Assembly: GCA_945862035.1 (NCBI GenBank)
Contig: CAMAXB010000069.1
Location: 1-11,861, forward strand
Length of the DNA stretch: 11,861 bases
Source: Opitutus sp. GAS368
GTDB taxonomy: Bacteria > Verrucomicrobiota > Verrucomicrobiia > Opitutales > Opitutaceae
Reading direction: 5' to 3'
Positions 1 through 6,794 of this stretch are shown piece after piece. Under the pieces are notes generated by a model. The model saw only the letters and a program-made list of their open reading frames with translations, was not told the origin of the DNA and did not search any database. Every line of letters starts with the position of its first letter. The first letter of the stretch is position 1. The position numbers were made by a program, and so were the translations under genes.

Positions 1-260
1 GCGACCGTCTGCAGGGCCCTGATGTACTGCGAGGACTCCGTGCCAACGAGGACCGACAAGGCGATAGTTGAGACACCGTTCTTGAGGAGGTATTGATCAG
101 CCGCGACGCCCAGCGGGCACAAAGTATAATTAACCGCCGTGTCCTGCGAGCTGGTGCGGACCTTCGGGAGCGCAGGAATCGCCGCCGCGACCCGGAGGCC
201 GATGATGACGAAAACGATCATGATTTCGACGGGGGTAAACTCCGGGGGCGCCTGGCTCGA
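1..260 (-). pseudogene. Decayed, partial prepilin-type gene (left copy of a tandem pair)
   Basis: This stretch reads on the minus strand as a relative of the intact prepilin at 442-798, aligned without any insertion or deletion at an offset of exactly 532 bp. The frame gives FTPVEIMIV near 219-245 and ends at the window edge in SSQYIRALQTV, so the 3' part is missing from view. It is open from position 1 up to an in-frame TAA at 324-326, yet no ATG, GTG or TTG lies between that stop and the ATG inside EIM (219-221). The prepilin peptidase signature GFTLVE has become EFTPVE: the essential glycine before the cleavage site is replaced and proline enters the motif. The hydrophobic helix and the C-terminal half are well kept. 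I infer a pseudogene or silent donor copy. A functional gene started by another mechanism is possible but unlikely. Confidence 0.75.
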
Positions 261-388
261 TTTGTGGAGTGATCGCCAAGGCGAACGACCCCCTTTGCTG
301 CCAGTTGCGGACCTCGGAAATTCTTAACCCAATAACCAATAACAAGATAATACCATGCAGAGGGTCGGCCTGTGACTTAGCCGGACGT

Positions 389-416
389 AAAAAGCCGCTT
401 GGTTTCCCAAGCGGCT
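389..416 (-). terminator. Intrinsic terminator of the prepilin gene
   Basis: On the minus strand a 10-bp perfect stem (agccgcttgg pairing with ccaagcggct, at 407-416 and 393-402) closes a GAAA tetraloop (403-406) and runs straight into TTTTT. It starts about 25 bp after the prepilin stop codon at 442. Stem strength, stable tetraloop and uridine tract together make this a textbook rho-independent terminator. Confidence 0.9.
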
Positions 417-441
417 CGAAAGGTAAGCGAATCGAATCGCC

Positions 442-798
442 TTAGTTGTTGTACGTGATCGTGCGGGCACCGGCGACGCCGAAAGCCGTGATCGCCGCAC
501 CCTGATTGATCTGGGTAGCGTAGTTTTCCTGCGCGACCGTCTGCAGGGCCTTGATGTACTGCGAGGACTCCGTGCCAACGAGGACCGACAAGGCGACGGT
601 GGAGACACCGTTCTCGAGGAAGTACTGGTCAGCCGCGGCGCCCAGCTGGCGCAGATTGTCCGTGACCCTCTTATCCTGCGCGCCGGAGCGGACCTTCTGG
701 AATGCAGGAATCGCCATCGCGGCCAAGAGGCCAATAATAACGACAACGATCATAATTTCGACGAGGGTAAAACCCTTGGTGGATTGGAGCTTCTTCAT
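442..798 (-). CDS. Type IV pilin-like protein (prepilin N-terminal cleavage/methylation domain)
   Basis: This encodes a 118-aa protein with a classic class III signal: a short basic leader (MKKLQSTKG), then FTLVE with the conserved glutamate at position 14 (mature residue 5). A long hydrophobic helix follows (EIMIVVVIIGLLAAMAIPAF, about 14-33). In this family PilD-type peptidase cuts after Gly9 and methylates the new N-terminal Phe, and the subunits assemble through the helix into a type IV pilus or a type II secretion pseudopilus. The remaining 80 residues are small, have no cysteine pair, and end ITYNN, so it resembles a minimal pilin. The ATG at 798 was chosen over the upstream in-frame start at 849 because it gives a normal leader. 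The gene stands alone, has its own terminator, and sits next to a decayed copy. Whether it is the major pilin or a pseudopilin cannot be decided here. Confidence 0.9.
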   Translation of the reverse strand: MKKLQSTKGFTLVEIMIVVVIIGLLAAMAIPAFQKVRSGAQDKRVTDNLRQLGAAADQYFLENGVSTVALSVLVGTESSQYIKALQTVAQENYATQINQGAAITAFGVAGARTITYNN

Positions 799-1177
799 AG
801 AACTGTAGGGATTGATAAAATAAAATGCCCAATCAGGCAGCAAAGTCATTCAACCCAGCCATGAGTAGGCCGACAAGGTGAAATCTGCAAGGCAGTTGTA
901 AATGAAAAGCGTTGCCCGGGGTCTTCATCGTGATGGTGTTGCGAATGGTAAGCGGCGCCTTCGGGTCACTCCTCCGCCGGTTCTGGCGACGCTCTGCCAC
1001 CTATCGGCTATACTTAACTAATTGTTCAATATAATTTTAGCTATTTATAGATCCTGAAAGTAAAAAGCGGGCCCGAATGTCTGCTCAAAAGGAACTTACC
1101 GCCCAATCCGAGGTTTTACTCAAGCAAGCCGACTTTTTCCTACCGGAACCTCTCTTGCACAAACGATTCCGTCCTTC
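799..1177. other. Intergenic region between divergent prepilin and DUF481 genes
   Basis: These 379 bp must hold the promoters of both flanking genes. For the prepilin, the best minus-strand match is weak (TTGCTG, 17 bp, TTTTAT, ending about 20 bp before the ATG), and I saw no convincing sigma54 site. The plus-strand promoter island is listed separately. A 49-codon frame from an ATG at 1077 to a TGA at 1224-1226 overlaps the start of the DUF481 gene in another frame. It has no recognisable motif and is not called. Confidence 0.5.
1009..1051 (+). promoter_or_regulatory. AT-rich promoter-like island upstream of the DUF481 gene
   Basis: In GC-rich surroundings this block contains several -10-like hexamers on the plus strand: TATACT (1009-1014), TATAAT (1030-1035) and TATAGA (1046-1051). 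Only the last has a partial -35 (TTGTTC, 1022-1027, 18-bp spacer). The AT-rich composition and position before the gene suggest its promoter, with a leader of about 120-140 nt. The exact element is uncertain. Confidence 0.4.
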
Positions 1178-2197
1178 ATGCCACCCCCTCAACAATCCGG
1201 ACTGGGCGCACTCTTCCTTGGGTTGATAATCGCAGGGATGGCCGTGCCCGTCGCCCGCGGAGCGGACGAACTCCGATTCAAAAATGGCGATCGTCTGACC
1301 GGAACCGTGATCGAGCAGACCGGGGAGTTAATCCGCTTTCGCCATGCGGCGCTGGGCGAGGTCCGCATCGCCACGGCGGAGGCCGAGGTGGTCGAGCTTT
1401 CCGCCACCCCTCCGGAGAGCCTCGCCGGGCTGCCGCCTCTGACCGAGCCCGCCCCCGCGGTGCCGCCCGCGGCCTCGCCGGCCATCAAGCCAGCGGCAAT
1501 GGTCGCCAGCGGCGCCCGACCTGACACGTCCCGCTGGCGCGGAAAGATCGAATTCGGCTTCAAGCAGGAATCAGGAGCCACGGACTCGGTGGACTTCAGC
1601 CTGCGTGGCGACACCGAGCGCAAGATCGGCCGCAATCAGTACCGAGCGACCGGCCGCCTGCTTTACGGGGAGAAAAATGACCGCAAGAGCGCGGACCGCT
1701 ACGACGCAAGTTTCCGTTGGCGCCGGGACTTTGAAGACGATTTCTTCAGCCAGGCTCTGACCACCTATCTCTCGGACCAAATCAAAGCCATCGACGCCAG
1801 CTACGAGCAGAATATCGGCGTTGGCTACCGCGTCCTCAATCGGGATCGCCACATCGTCAACGCCGGCGTCGGCGCCACCGGACAGTATCGGCAGGCCGTC
1901 GGCTCAGATCCCAATGTCCAACTCCTCGCCGAATTCTTCGAGGACTACACCTACAAGATCAACGGACGCTTCACCCTGACCCAGAACTCCTTGGTGCGGT
2001 GGTCGGACGAAACAACGGGTCCGTTTGCGGATGGTCGGCAGAACTACAAGCTGCAGTTCGACGCGGCGCTCCAGGGCCGTTTTACCGACCGGCTATCGCT
2101 GAATCTACGCTTCGAACACGAATTCGACAATTCCGTGGTGAAGCAGGACGCCCGCACGGACCAGCGAATCACCAGCTCGCTCGGCTACGCGTTCTGA
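1178..2197 (+). CDS. DUF481 family outer-membrane beta-barrel protein (YdiY-like)
   Basis: This is a 339-aa exported protein. Residues 1-29 form a signal peptide with a hydrophobic core (LGALFLGLIIAGMAVPVA) and a likely cut near ARGA. Next comes a short beta segment common at the start of these proteins (FKNGDRLTGTVIEQ, 34-47; GEVRIATAEAEVVEL, 60-74), then an Ala/Pro-rich linker (about 76-118). From about 119 to the end runs a series of alternating amphipathic strands with many aromatic and charged residues (WRGKIEFGFKQESG, YRATGRLLYGEKND, DYTYKINGRFTLTQNSLVRW). The chain ends LGYAF, the terminal phenylalanine typical of BAM-inserted barrels. DUF481 members are salt-induced or uncharacterised outer-membrane proteins and no substrate is known. 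The ATG at 1178 is the only start that gives a proper signal peptide. It appears to be monocistronic and converges on rsfS. Confidence 0.82.
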   Translation: MPPPQQSGLGALFLGLIIAGMAVPVARGADELRFKNGDRLTGTVIEQTGELIRFRHAALGEVRIATAEAEVVELSATPPESLAGLPPLTEPAPAVPPAASPAIKPAAMVASGARPDTSRWRGKIEFGFKQESGATDSVDFSLRGDTERKIGRNQYRATGRLLYGEKNDRKSADRYDASFRWRRDFEDDFFSQALTTYLSDQIKAIDASYEQNIGVGYRVLNRDRHIVNAGVGATGQYRQAVGSDPNVQLLAEFFEDYTYKINGRFTLTQNSLVRWSDETTGPFADGRQNYKLQFDAALQGRFTDRLSLNLRFEHEFDNSVVKQDARTDQRITSSLGYAF

Positions 2198-2215
2198 GAC
2201 TCCTCCGCGAACGCG

Positions 2216-2235
2216 CGCCCTGCCGGCGCAGGGCG
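2216..2235. terminator. Possible bidirectional hairpin between convergent genes
   Basis: A perfect 8-bp GC-rich stem (cgccctgc pairing with gcagggcg) closes a CGGC loop, 18 bp past the DUF481 stop and 81 bp past the rsfS stop. There is no uridine tract on either strand, so it could be a factor-assisted terminator or an RNA-stabilising hairpin rather than a classical intrinsic terminator. Confidence 0.35.
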
Positions 2236-2316
2236 GACGACGGAACGCGGTGGACCGGGGTGACTGGCGGATCGCAATGATTCGCCCACCGGGCTGACCA
2301 ACCCCTCGGCCAAAAC

Positions 2317-3009
2317 CTACTTCTTTTTCTTCGTGGCTGCGGGCTTCGTCGCCTTCTTCACGGTCTTCTTGGCGGTGGCCTTCTTCGCCGGAGCTCTTTT
2401 GGCCGCGACTTTTTTCACGGCCTTGGGCTTCATCGCCTTCTTCGCCGGGGCGGACTTTTTGACCGCCTTGGCCACCTTCTTTACCGTCTTCCCTCCCTTG
2501 GGCGCCGGCTTGGCTTTGGCCTTCGCCTTGGGCTTCGGTTTGGATTTGGACACGACCTTGGCCGCGGGGGCCTTCGGAGTCCGGACCGCCTTCGGTGCGG
2601 CCACCACGGGGACCACTTCGGGCAAACCGAGGAGCACACGCACGGGAATATCCTCGGCGTCGTTCCAGAGCTGCTCAAGACGGTACGCATCACGTTTGTC
2701 GGGCGTGAACAGGTGAATCATGATCTGATAGGCGTCGACCACGGTCCAGCCGCTGCCCTCGGAGGAATCCATCCCGGCAATGCGCATCCTGTCGCCATCG
2801 AGGACCTTCTCCAGTTCGACCCGCAGGGCGCGGAGATGGGGTTCCGACGTGCCCGTCGCCAGCACGAGATAATCGGTGATGGACGACTGCGCACTGACGC
2901 GCAGCACGCGGAGGTCGCCGGCCTTTTTGTCGTCAAGCGCCTGCACGATCTTGCGCAGCGTTTCCTGGGTGGTGGTGGCCGGGGTGGCGGCGGGTGTCTC
3001 GTCGGGCAT
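2317..3009 (-). CDS. rsfS: Ribosomal silencing factor RsfS with long lysine-rich C-terminal tail
   Basis: This 230-aa protein has an RsfS (YbeB/Iojap) domain at about 14-131: SITDYLVLATGTSEPHLRAL (43-62), GWTVVDAYQIMIHLF (87-101) and DKRDAYRLEQLWNDAE (104-119) match the conserved family core. RsfS binds uL14 on the large ribosomal subunit and blocks subunit joining when nutrients run low. Family members are usually about 105-130 aa. Here a 91-residue tail (140-230) follows, made of Lys, Ala, Pro, Val and Thr (KKVAKAVKK, APAKKATAKKTVKK, ending KKKK), with 35 lysines and no Asp or Glu by hand count. It resembles histone H1-like or AlgP-type tails and probably contacts RNA, DNA or the ribosome, which is inference. 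The ATG at 3009 was chosen, 10 bp after the nadD stop. An in-frame start at 3054 would overlap nadD. Probably co-transcribed with nadD. Confidence 0.9.
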   Translation of the reverse strand: MPDETPAATPATTTQETLRKIVQALDDKKAGDLRVLRVSAQSSITDYLVLATGTSEPHLRALRVELEKVLDGDRMRIAGMDSSEGSGWTVVDAYQIMIHLFTPDKRDAYRLEQLWNDAEDIPVRVLLGLPEVVPVVAAPKAVRTPKAPAAKVVSKSKPKPKAKAKAKPAPKGGKTVKKVAKAVKKSAPAKKAMKPKAVKKVAAKRAPAKKATAKKTVKKATKPAATKKKK

Positions 3010-3019
3010 GGAATTGGTT

Positions 3020-3616
3020 TTAACGATACAGACGCTTCTCCTGGATATAGACAATCGCCTTATGCGGGACGAAATAATCGAGCGAAAGGCCCTGCTGTAC
3101 GCGCGCCCGCAGCTCCGTCGAGCTGATTTCGATCAAGTGCCCATCGCAGCGGTGAAGCCGCAGCCCAGGGATGTCGGGCCGGGCCTTGGCCGGGTGACCC
3201 GGGCGCTCAAGGAAGATAAACTCAATCAACTGCGCCAGCTCCGCGATATCCTTCCAGAGGTGGATCTTGGGCAGTTGGTCGCCGCCGATGATCCAATAAA
3301 GTTCATCCTTCGGATAGAGCGCGCGGAAGTGACGGACCGAATCAATGGTGTAGCTGATGCCACCCTTGCCGAGTTCGTAGTCCGACAACTCAAAGCGATG
3401 ATCCCAATCCGTCGCCGCACGCAGCATGGCCAGGCGATCGGCCGAGCTTGATTGCACGTCATTGGGCTTCAGCGGCGCCTGCGCCGCCGGCACGAAGATG
3501 AGGCGGTCGAGCTTGTACTGCTCGTACGCATCCTGCGCCGCCACCAGGTGTCCGAAGTGCACCGGGTCAAAGCTCCCACCCATCAGGCCGATTTTCACGC
3601 CGGGCACCGTTGCCAT
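3020..3616 (-). CDS. nadD: Nicotinate-nucleotide adenylyltransferase
   Basis: This 198-aa cytosolic enzyme transfers AMP from ATP to nicotinate mononucleotide, giving deamido-NAD+ in NAD biosynthesis. It shows the nucleotidyltransferase signature GGSFDPVHFGH (13-23), with the two histidines that bind ATP phosphates. It also has GISYTIDSVRHF (86-97), WIIGGDQL (108-115) and the C-terminal ISSTELR (164-170), all diagnostic for NadD rather than CoaD. The length is normal for the family. The ATG at 3616 was chosen because the only upstream alternative is a TTG at 3634. The stop lies 10 bp before rsfS, and nadD-rsfS adjacency is common in bacteria. Upstream lies the CACAGAT repeat, so the promoter must sit within or next to it (3617-3690), and no clear hexamers were recognised there. 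Confidence 0.95.
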   Translation of the reverse strand: MATVPGVKIGLMGGSFDPVHFGHLVAAQDAYEQYKLDRLIFVPAAQAPLKPNDVQSSSADRLAMLRAATDWDHRFELSDYELGKGGISYTIDSVRHFRALYPKDELYWIIGGDQLPKIHLWKDIAELAQLIEFIFLERPGHPAKARPDIPGLRLHRCDGHLIEISSTELRARVQQGLSLDYFVPHKAIVYIQEKRLYR

Positions 3617-3682
3617 GCTCGGCACGTCCCGCAAGGCCGGTTTTCAGCGGACGAGGGGAGCTGCACGAAAACCAACAAAGGG

Positions 3683-3835
3683 AACCACAGATGAACACAG
3701 ATCGACACCGATACAGGCCCAGGAATCAGAACGGACAAACCCTCCGGCCGTGAGCACCAGTTCGGTGACCACCGATAGGGGGTTGATGACCGCCTCCTCG
3801 ATCGAATCTGTGCCCATCTGAGTTTATCTGTGGTT
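3683..3835. repeat. Inverted repeat of CACAGAT 10-bp units (REP/MITE-like)
   Basis: The left arm (3683-3712) and the reverse complement of the right arm (3806-3835) are both 30 bp, begin aaccacagat, and agree at about 25 of 30 positions. Each arm is three 10-bp units with a CACAGAT core and a variable three-base spacer, so the repeat has one-helical-turn periodicity. About 93 bp separate the arms. That centre holds a small hairpin (tcggt/accga) and shows no coding sense. The right arm ends 8 bp before the stop codon of the cytochrome/LRR gene, so the transcript could fold into a long hairpin that acts as an operon end. I recall similar CACAGAT repeats scattered between genes in Verrucomicrobiota and some other environmental bacteria. 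The copy number here cannot be judged from this window. Confidence 0.85.
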
Positions 3836-3843
3836 AAACTCCG

Positions 3844-5328
3844 TCACGGCGCAGCCTTTTCCTCGCCGGGCGGCGGGAAGGCCACCTTCACCGCGGGAAA
3901 GGTCTCTCCCATGGTCACCTCAAACTGCTCCGCCCGGATCATCCGCTCGCGCGCGGCAATTTCCTCCTCCCAACGCCGGATGCGCCGCGCATCCGTCTGC
4001 TCCTTCGCCAAGGCCTGCGCCCCCGCCGGCGTGACCTGCGTCTGCCACACATGCAGCCGGCGCAACCGCGGCAGCGCCTCCAACGCGACCAGCCCTCCGT
4101 CCGTGACCGCGGTGCCAAAGAGATTCAGCGACTCCAGCCGCGCCAGCGGGGCCAGCGCGGCCAGCCCGGCATCCGTCACCGCCGTGCGATCAAGTTGCAG
4201 GCGGCGCAATTCGCTCATGGTCGACAGCTGCGCCAGGCCCGCGTCGCTCACCGCCGTTTCCCCCAGATCCAGCCAGTGGATCACCGGACCAAGCGCTGCC
4301 AGCGTGACCAGCTGCGCGTCCCCAAATTGTTTTAGCTGCAGGCGCGCGCTGACCATCAGCCAGGGGGCGTCCACCGACAGCGGACGGATTTCGATCCCCA
4401 ACTGCGCGCTCAAGGCGGCCGCCTGCGCGAGCACAGCGGCACGATCGGGCCGCGGCGCCTCCTCCCGCCCTGCGTCCATGCGCTCCGCCAGGATGTCCGC
4501 GACCTCCGGCGGCGGCGCGGCCTGCGCGACCGTGCCGATCCGCGGCGCACCGGAACCCACCCACCATTCGAGCAGCATCAGCTCCTCGTCCGACAGTTGC
4601 GGCTTGGTCTTCGGCGGCATCCGTTCCTCGTGATCCAACGGAAGCAGCATTCGCTGGATCATCCGGCTGCCCGCCACATCGCCCGGCTTGAACAGGGCAC
4701 CGTGCTTGCCGCCCAGCAGCATCGCCTCCCATGAATCCATCCGCAGGTCGCCCTGGCTCTTGGCCTCACCGTGACAGGCCACGCACCGCTGCTCGAGAAT
4801 CGGGTGCACAACATCGGCAAACACCTGCGCGGTAGCGGGGTCGAGCGGCAGTTCCCGCACCCCGGCCATCGCTGACGGGGGGACGCCCAGCGCGCGCTGC
4901 CACTTCCCGGGGAGCAACTCCGTGAGATAATGTTCCCCATGGACCATCGCACCCCCGTAATGCCCCGCCGCGGTGATCAACCCGACGGTCAGCGCCAGCA
5001 GGGGCGCGTAGACCCGCTGCCAGCGCAGGCCCTGCACCACCAGCAGCGCAATCGCCCCACCCGCGGTCAGAAACCCGAGCAGCCGATGCCGGTCCAGCAG
5101 CGTCCCGGAAAAATCTCCGCGCTCCGCCAGCAGCCAGCCCAAACCCGCCGCCATGACCGCAGCCGCCGCGCCGCAGGCCAGCACCGCCGTACGCTGCGCC
5201 TCGCCCAAGCGGGGAAACCGCGACCAGCGACCCGCCAGTTCGAGTAGCGCCAGCAGCAGCAGAATACCGATCGGTAGGTGCACCACCAGCGGATGCAAAC
5301 GTCCGAAAAAGAGCAGCAGGTTCTCCAT
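3844..5328 (-). CDS. Membrane-bound c-type cytochrome with DUF2231-like and leucine-rich repeat domains
   Basis: This is a 494-aa, three-part protein. Residues 1-135 form about four membrane helices (roughly 4-32, 46-68, 82-101, 107-125) and begin with the FGRLHPLVVHLPIG motif of DUF2231-like domains. Several histidines (12, 17, 81, 123, 130, 133) lie in or near the membrane. Residues about 165-262 are a planctomycete-type cytochrome segment with CVACH (182-186) and ERMPPKTKPQLSDEE (236-250), where the Met-Pro could supply the second heme ligand. Residues about 338-445 hold leucine-rich repeats with repeated TAVTDAGLAAL-like units, then a charged, coiled-coil-like stretch (445-466). The heme and repeats should face the periplasm. 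It is the last gene of the operon, 9 bp after the DUF1501 stop. It probably anchors the other two products and passes electrons, which is inference. The ATG at 5328 starts directly before the first helix. Confidence 0.85.
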   Translation of the reverse strand: MENLLLFFGRLHPLVVHLPIGILLLLALLELAGRWSRFPRLGEAQRTAVLACGAAAAVMAAGLGWLLAERGDFSGTLLDRHRLLGFLTAGGAIALLVVQGLRWQRVYAPLLALTVGLITAAGHYGGAMVHGEHYLTELLPGKWQRALGVPPSAMAGVRELPLDPATAQVFADVVHPILEQRCVACHGEAKSQGDLRMDSWEAMLLGGKHGALFKPGDVAGSRMIQRMLLPLDHEERMPPKTKPQLSDEELMLLEWWVGSGAPRIGTVAQAAPPPEVADILAERMDAGREEAPRPDRAAVLAQAAALSAQLGIEIRPLSVDAPWLMVSARLQLKQFGDAQLVTLAALGPVIHWLDLGETAVSDAGLAQLSTMSELRRLQLDRTAVTDAGLAALAPLARLESLNLFGTAVTDGGLVALEALPRLRRLHVWQTQVTPAGAQALAKEQTDARRIRRWEEEIAARERMIRAEQFEVTMGETFPAVKVAFPPPGEEKAAP

Positions 5329-5337
5329 GAGACGCGC

Positions 5338-6792
5338 CTAGCCGAAGATCCCGGTCGCCACTTTGCCGTGGACATCCGTCAGGCGGAAATCTCGTCCCTG
5401 GTAGCGATGCACGAGCCGCGTATGGTCGATGCCAAAGGTCGCCAGCATCGTCGCATGCAGGTCGTGCACGTGCATCTCCTGGCCGTCCTTCAGAAAACGA
5501 TAACCGAGTTCGTCGGTCGAACCCCAGGTCAGGCCGCCGCGGATCCCCGCGCCCGCCATCCAGATCGAAAACGCGTTGATGTGGTGGTCGCGGCCGGACC
5601 CCTGCCCCATCGGCGTGCGGCCGAACTCTCCGCCCCAGATCACCAGCGTGTCCTCGAGCAGGCCACGCTGCTTGAGGTCCTTGACCAGCGCCGCCGCCGG
5701 CTGGTCCGTCAGCTTGCACACCTGACGCAGCCGCGGATCGAGGTCACCATGGTGGTCCCAGCCGCGGTGATACAGCTGCACGAAGCGGGTGCCGCGCTCG
5801 ATCAGGCGGCGGGCGAGCAGACAATTGCTCGCAAACGAACCGTCGCCCGGCTGCTTCACGCCATAGAGGTCGAGAATCGACTGCGGCTCCGAACTCAGGT
5901 CGGCCAGCTCCGGCACACTCGCCTGCATCTTGAAGGCGAGTTCGTACTGCGCGATGCGGGTCTGGATCTCCGGGTCGAGCGACTCCTCCTCCTGAAAGCC
6001 GTTCAGCCGCGCGATCTCGTCGATCACCTGCCGCTGCGTGCTCTGGCACACGCCATCCGGATTGCCGACATAGTGCACCGGCGCGCCCTTGCTGTAGAAC
6101 TGCACGCCCTGAAAGCGACTGGGCAGAAAGCCAGCCGACCACTGCCGCGCCGACACCGGCTGGTCCGCGCCGGGACCGTTCGACATCAGCACGATGTAGC
6201 CGGGCAGATTGTCCGCCTCCGAGCCGAGTCCATAGAGCAGCCACGAGCCCATGCTCGGCCGGCCCTTGATGATCGAGCCCGCATTCATGAACGCATGGGC
6301 CGGGTCGTGGTTGATCTGTTCCGTGTGCATCGAACGCACGATGCAGATGTCGTCCGCAATCGTCTGCGTGTGCGGCAGCAGGTCCGAGATGATCTGACCC
6401 GAGAGCCCGCAGCGCGAGAAGGTGTAGGGCGAGCCGCGCGCGAGCAGCACGGTGTTCTGCAGCTGCGCGAGCTGCTGGCCCTTGGTGAACGATTCGGGGA
6501 AGGGCTTTCCGTCGAGCCGGTTCAACTCGGGCTTCGGATCAAAGAGGTCCACATGCGACGGACCGCCCGCCATGCAGAGATGGATGATGCGCTTGGCCCG
6601 CGGCAGGAAGTGCGGTGACGGCAGGATGCCCTGCCAGCGGCCGGCCGGAGCGGCCGCCGCCCCGAGCAGGCGTGAGTCAAGGAGGGAGCCGAGCGCAAGG
6701 GCACCGATCGCCTGCGCGGACTTACCGAGGAAGGTCCGGCGCGACCAAGCCCGCTGGTGATGACGCAGATTCGTGGGATCGAAGTCGGACAT
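5338..6792 (-). CDS. DUF1501 family protein, Tat-exported
   Basis: This 484-aa protein starts with a twin-arginine signal (SRRTFLGKS, 17-25, then AIGALALGSLL), so it is exported folded and probably binds a cofactor or metal. DUF1501 proteins are uncharacterised and are regarded as related to the alkaline phosphatase/sulfatase fold. Conserved blocks seen here are IIHLCMAGGPSHVDLFDPKP (69-88), the histidine-rich RGWDHHGD (343-350), WGGEFGRTPMGQG (386-398) and RDHHINAFSIW (401-411). These are likely metal-site or core motifs. The nucleophile Cys/Ser with sulfatase consensus is not present, so sulfatase activity should not be assumed. The start lies 2 bp after the upstream stop, which suggests translational coupling with the DUF1549/DUF1553 gene, its usual partner in Planctomycetota and Verrucomicrobiota. 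Confidence 0.92.
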   Translation of the reverse strand: MSDFDPTNLRHHQRAWSRRTFLGKSAQAIGALALGSLLDSRLLGAAAAPAGRWQGILPSPHFLPRAKRIIHLCMAGGPSHVDLFDPKPELNRLDGKPFPESFTKGQQLAQLQNTVLLARGSPYTFSRCGLSGQIISDLLPHTQTIADDICIVRSMHTEQINHDPAHAFMNAGSIIKGRPSMGSWLLYGLGSEADNLPGYIVLMSNGPGADQPVSARQWSAGFLPSRFQGVQFYSKGAPVHYVGNPDGVCQSTQRQVIDEIARLNGFQEEESLDPEIQTRIAQYELAFKMQASVPELADLSSEPQSILDLYGVKQPGDGSFASNCLLARRLIERGTRFVQLYHRGWDHHGDLDPRLRQVCKLTDQPAAALVKDLKQRGLLEDTLVIWGGEFGRTPMGQGSGRDHHINAFSIWMAGAGIRGGLTWGSTDELGYRFLKDGQEMHVHDLHATMLATFGIDHTRLVHRYQGRDFRLTDVHGKVATGIFG

Positions 6793-6794
6793 GA

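Larger units (their letters stand above)
1..772. repeat. Direct duplication of prepilin coding sequence, period 532 bp
   Basis: Bases 1-240 align with 533-772 without gaps. Counting by hand, about 40 of 240 positions differ (roughly 83% identity). The differences are uneven: only 1 falls in the first 60 bases, about 10 in 61-120, 17 in 121-180 and 12 in 181-240. The near-identical end is the C-terminal part of the protein. This gradient fits either a recent gene-conversion tract or a duplication followed by uneven decay. Confidence 0.85.

Noticed and set aside
130..345. A 71-codon minus-strand frame starting at 345
   Set aside because: It is out of frame with the prepilin homology at 1-260. 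A frameshift joining it to the pseudogene would still not restore a prepilin leader.
1077..1226. A 49-codon plus-strand frame upstream of the DUF481 gene
   Set aside because: No ribosome binding site, no motif, overlaps the signal-peptide region of the real gene, and lies in its probable leader. A leader peptide is possible but unsupported.
3683..3835. CRISPR array interpretation of the repeated CACAGAT units
   Set aside because: Units are only 10 bp, the spacers between them are three bases, and the two arms are in opposite orientation. No cas gene is present.
3830..4633. A 267-codon plus-strand frame, Ser/Arg-rich
   Set aside because: It is antisense to the cytochrome/LRR gene, has low-complexity composition and begins inside the inverted repeat.
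5278..6618. A 446-codon plus-strand frame antisense to the DUF1501 gene
   Set aside because: Same cause: the minus strand has clear family motifs throughout, and the plus-strand product is Arg/His-rich without recognisable features.
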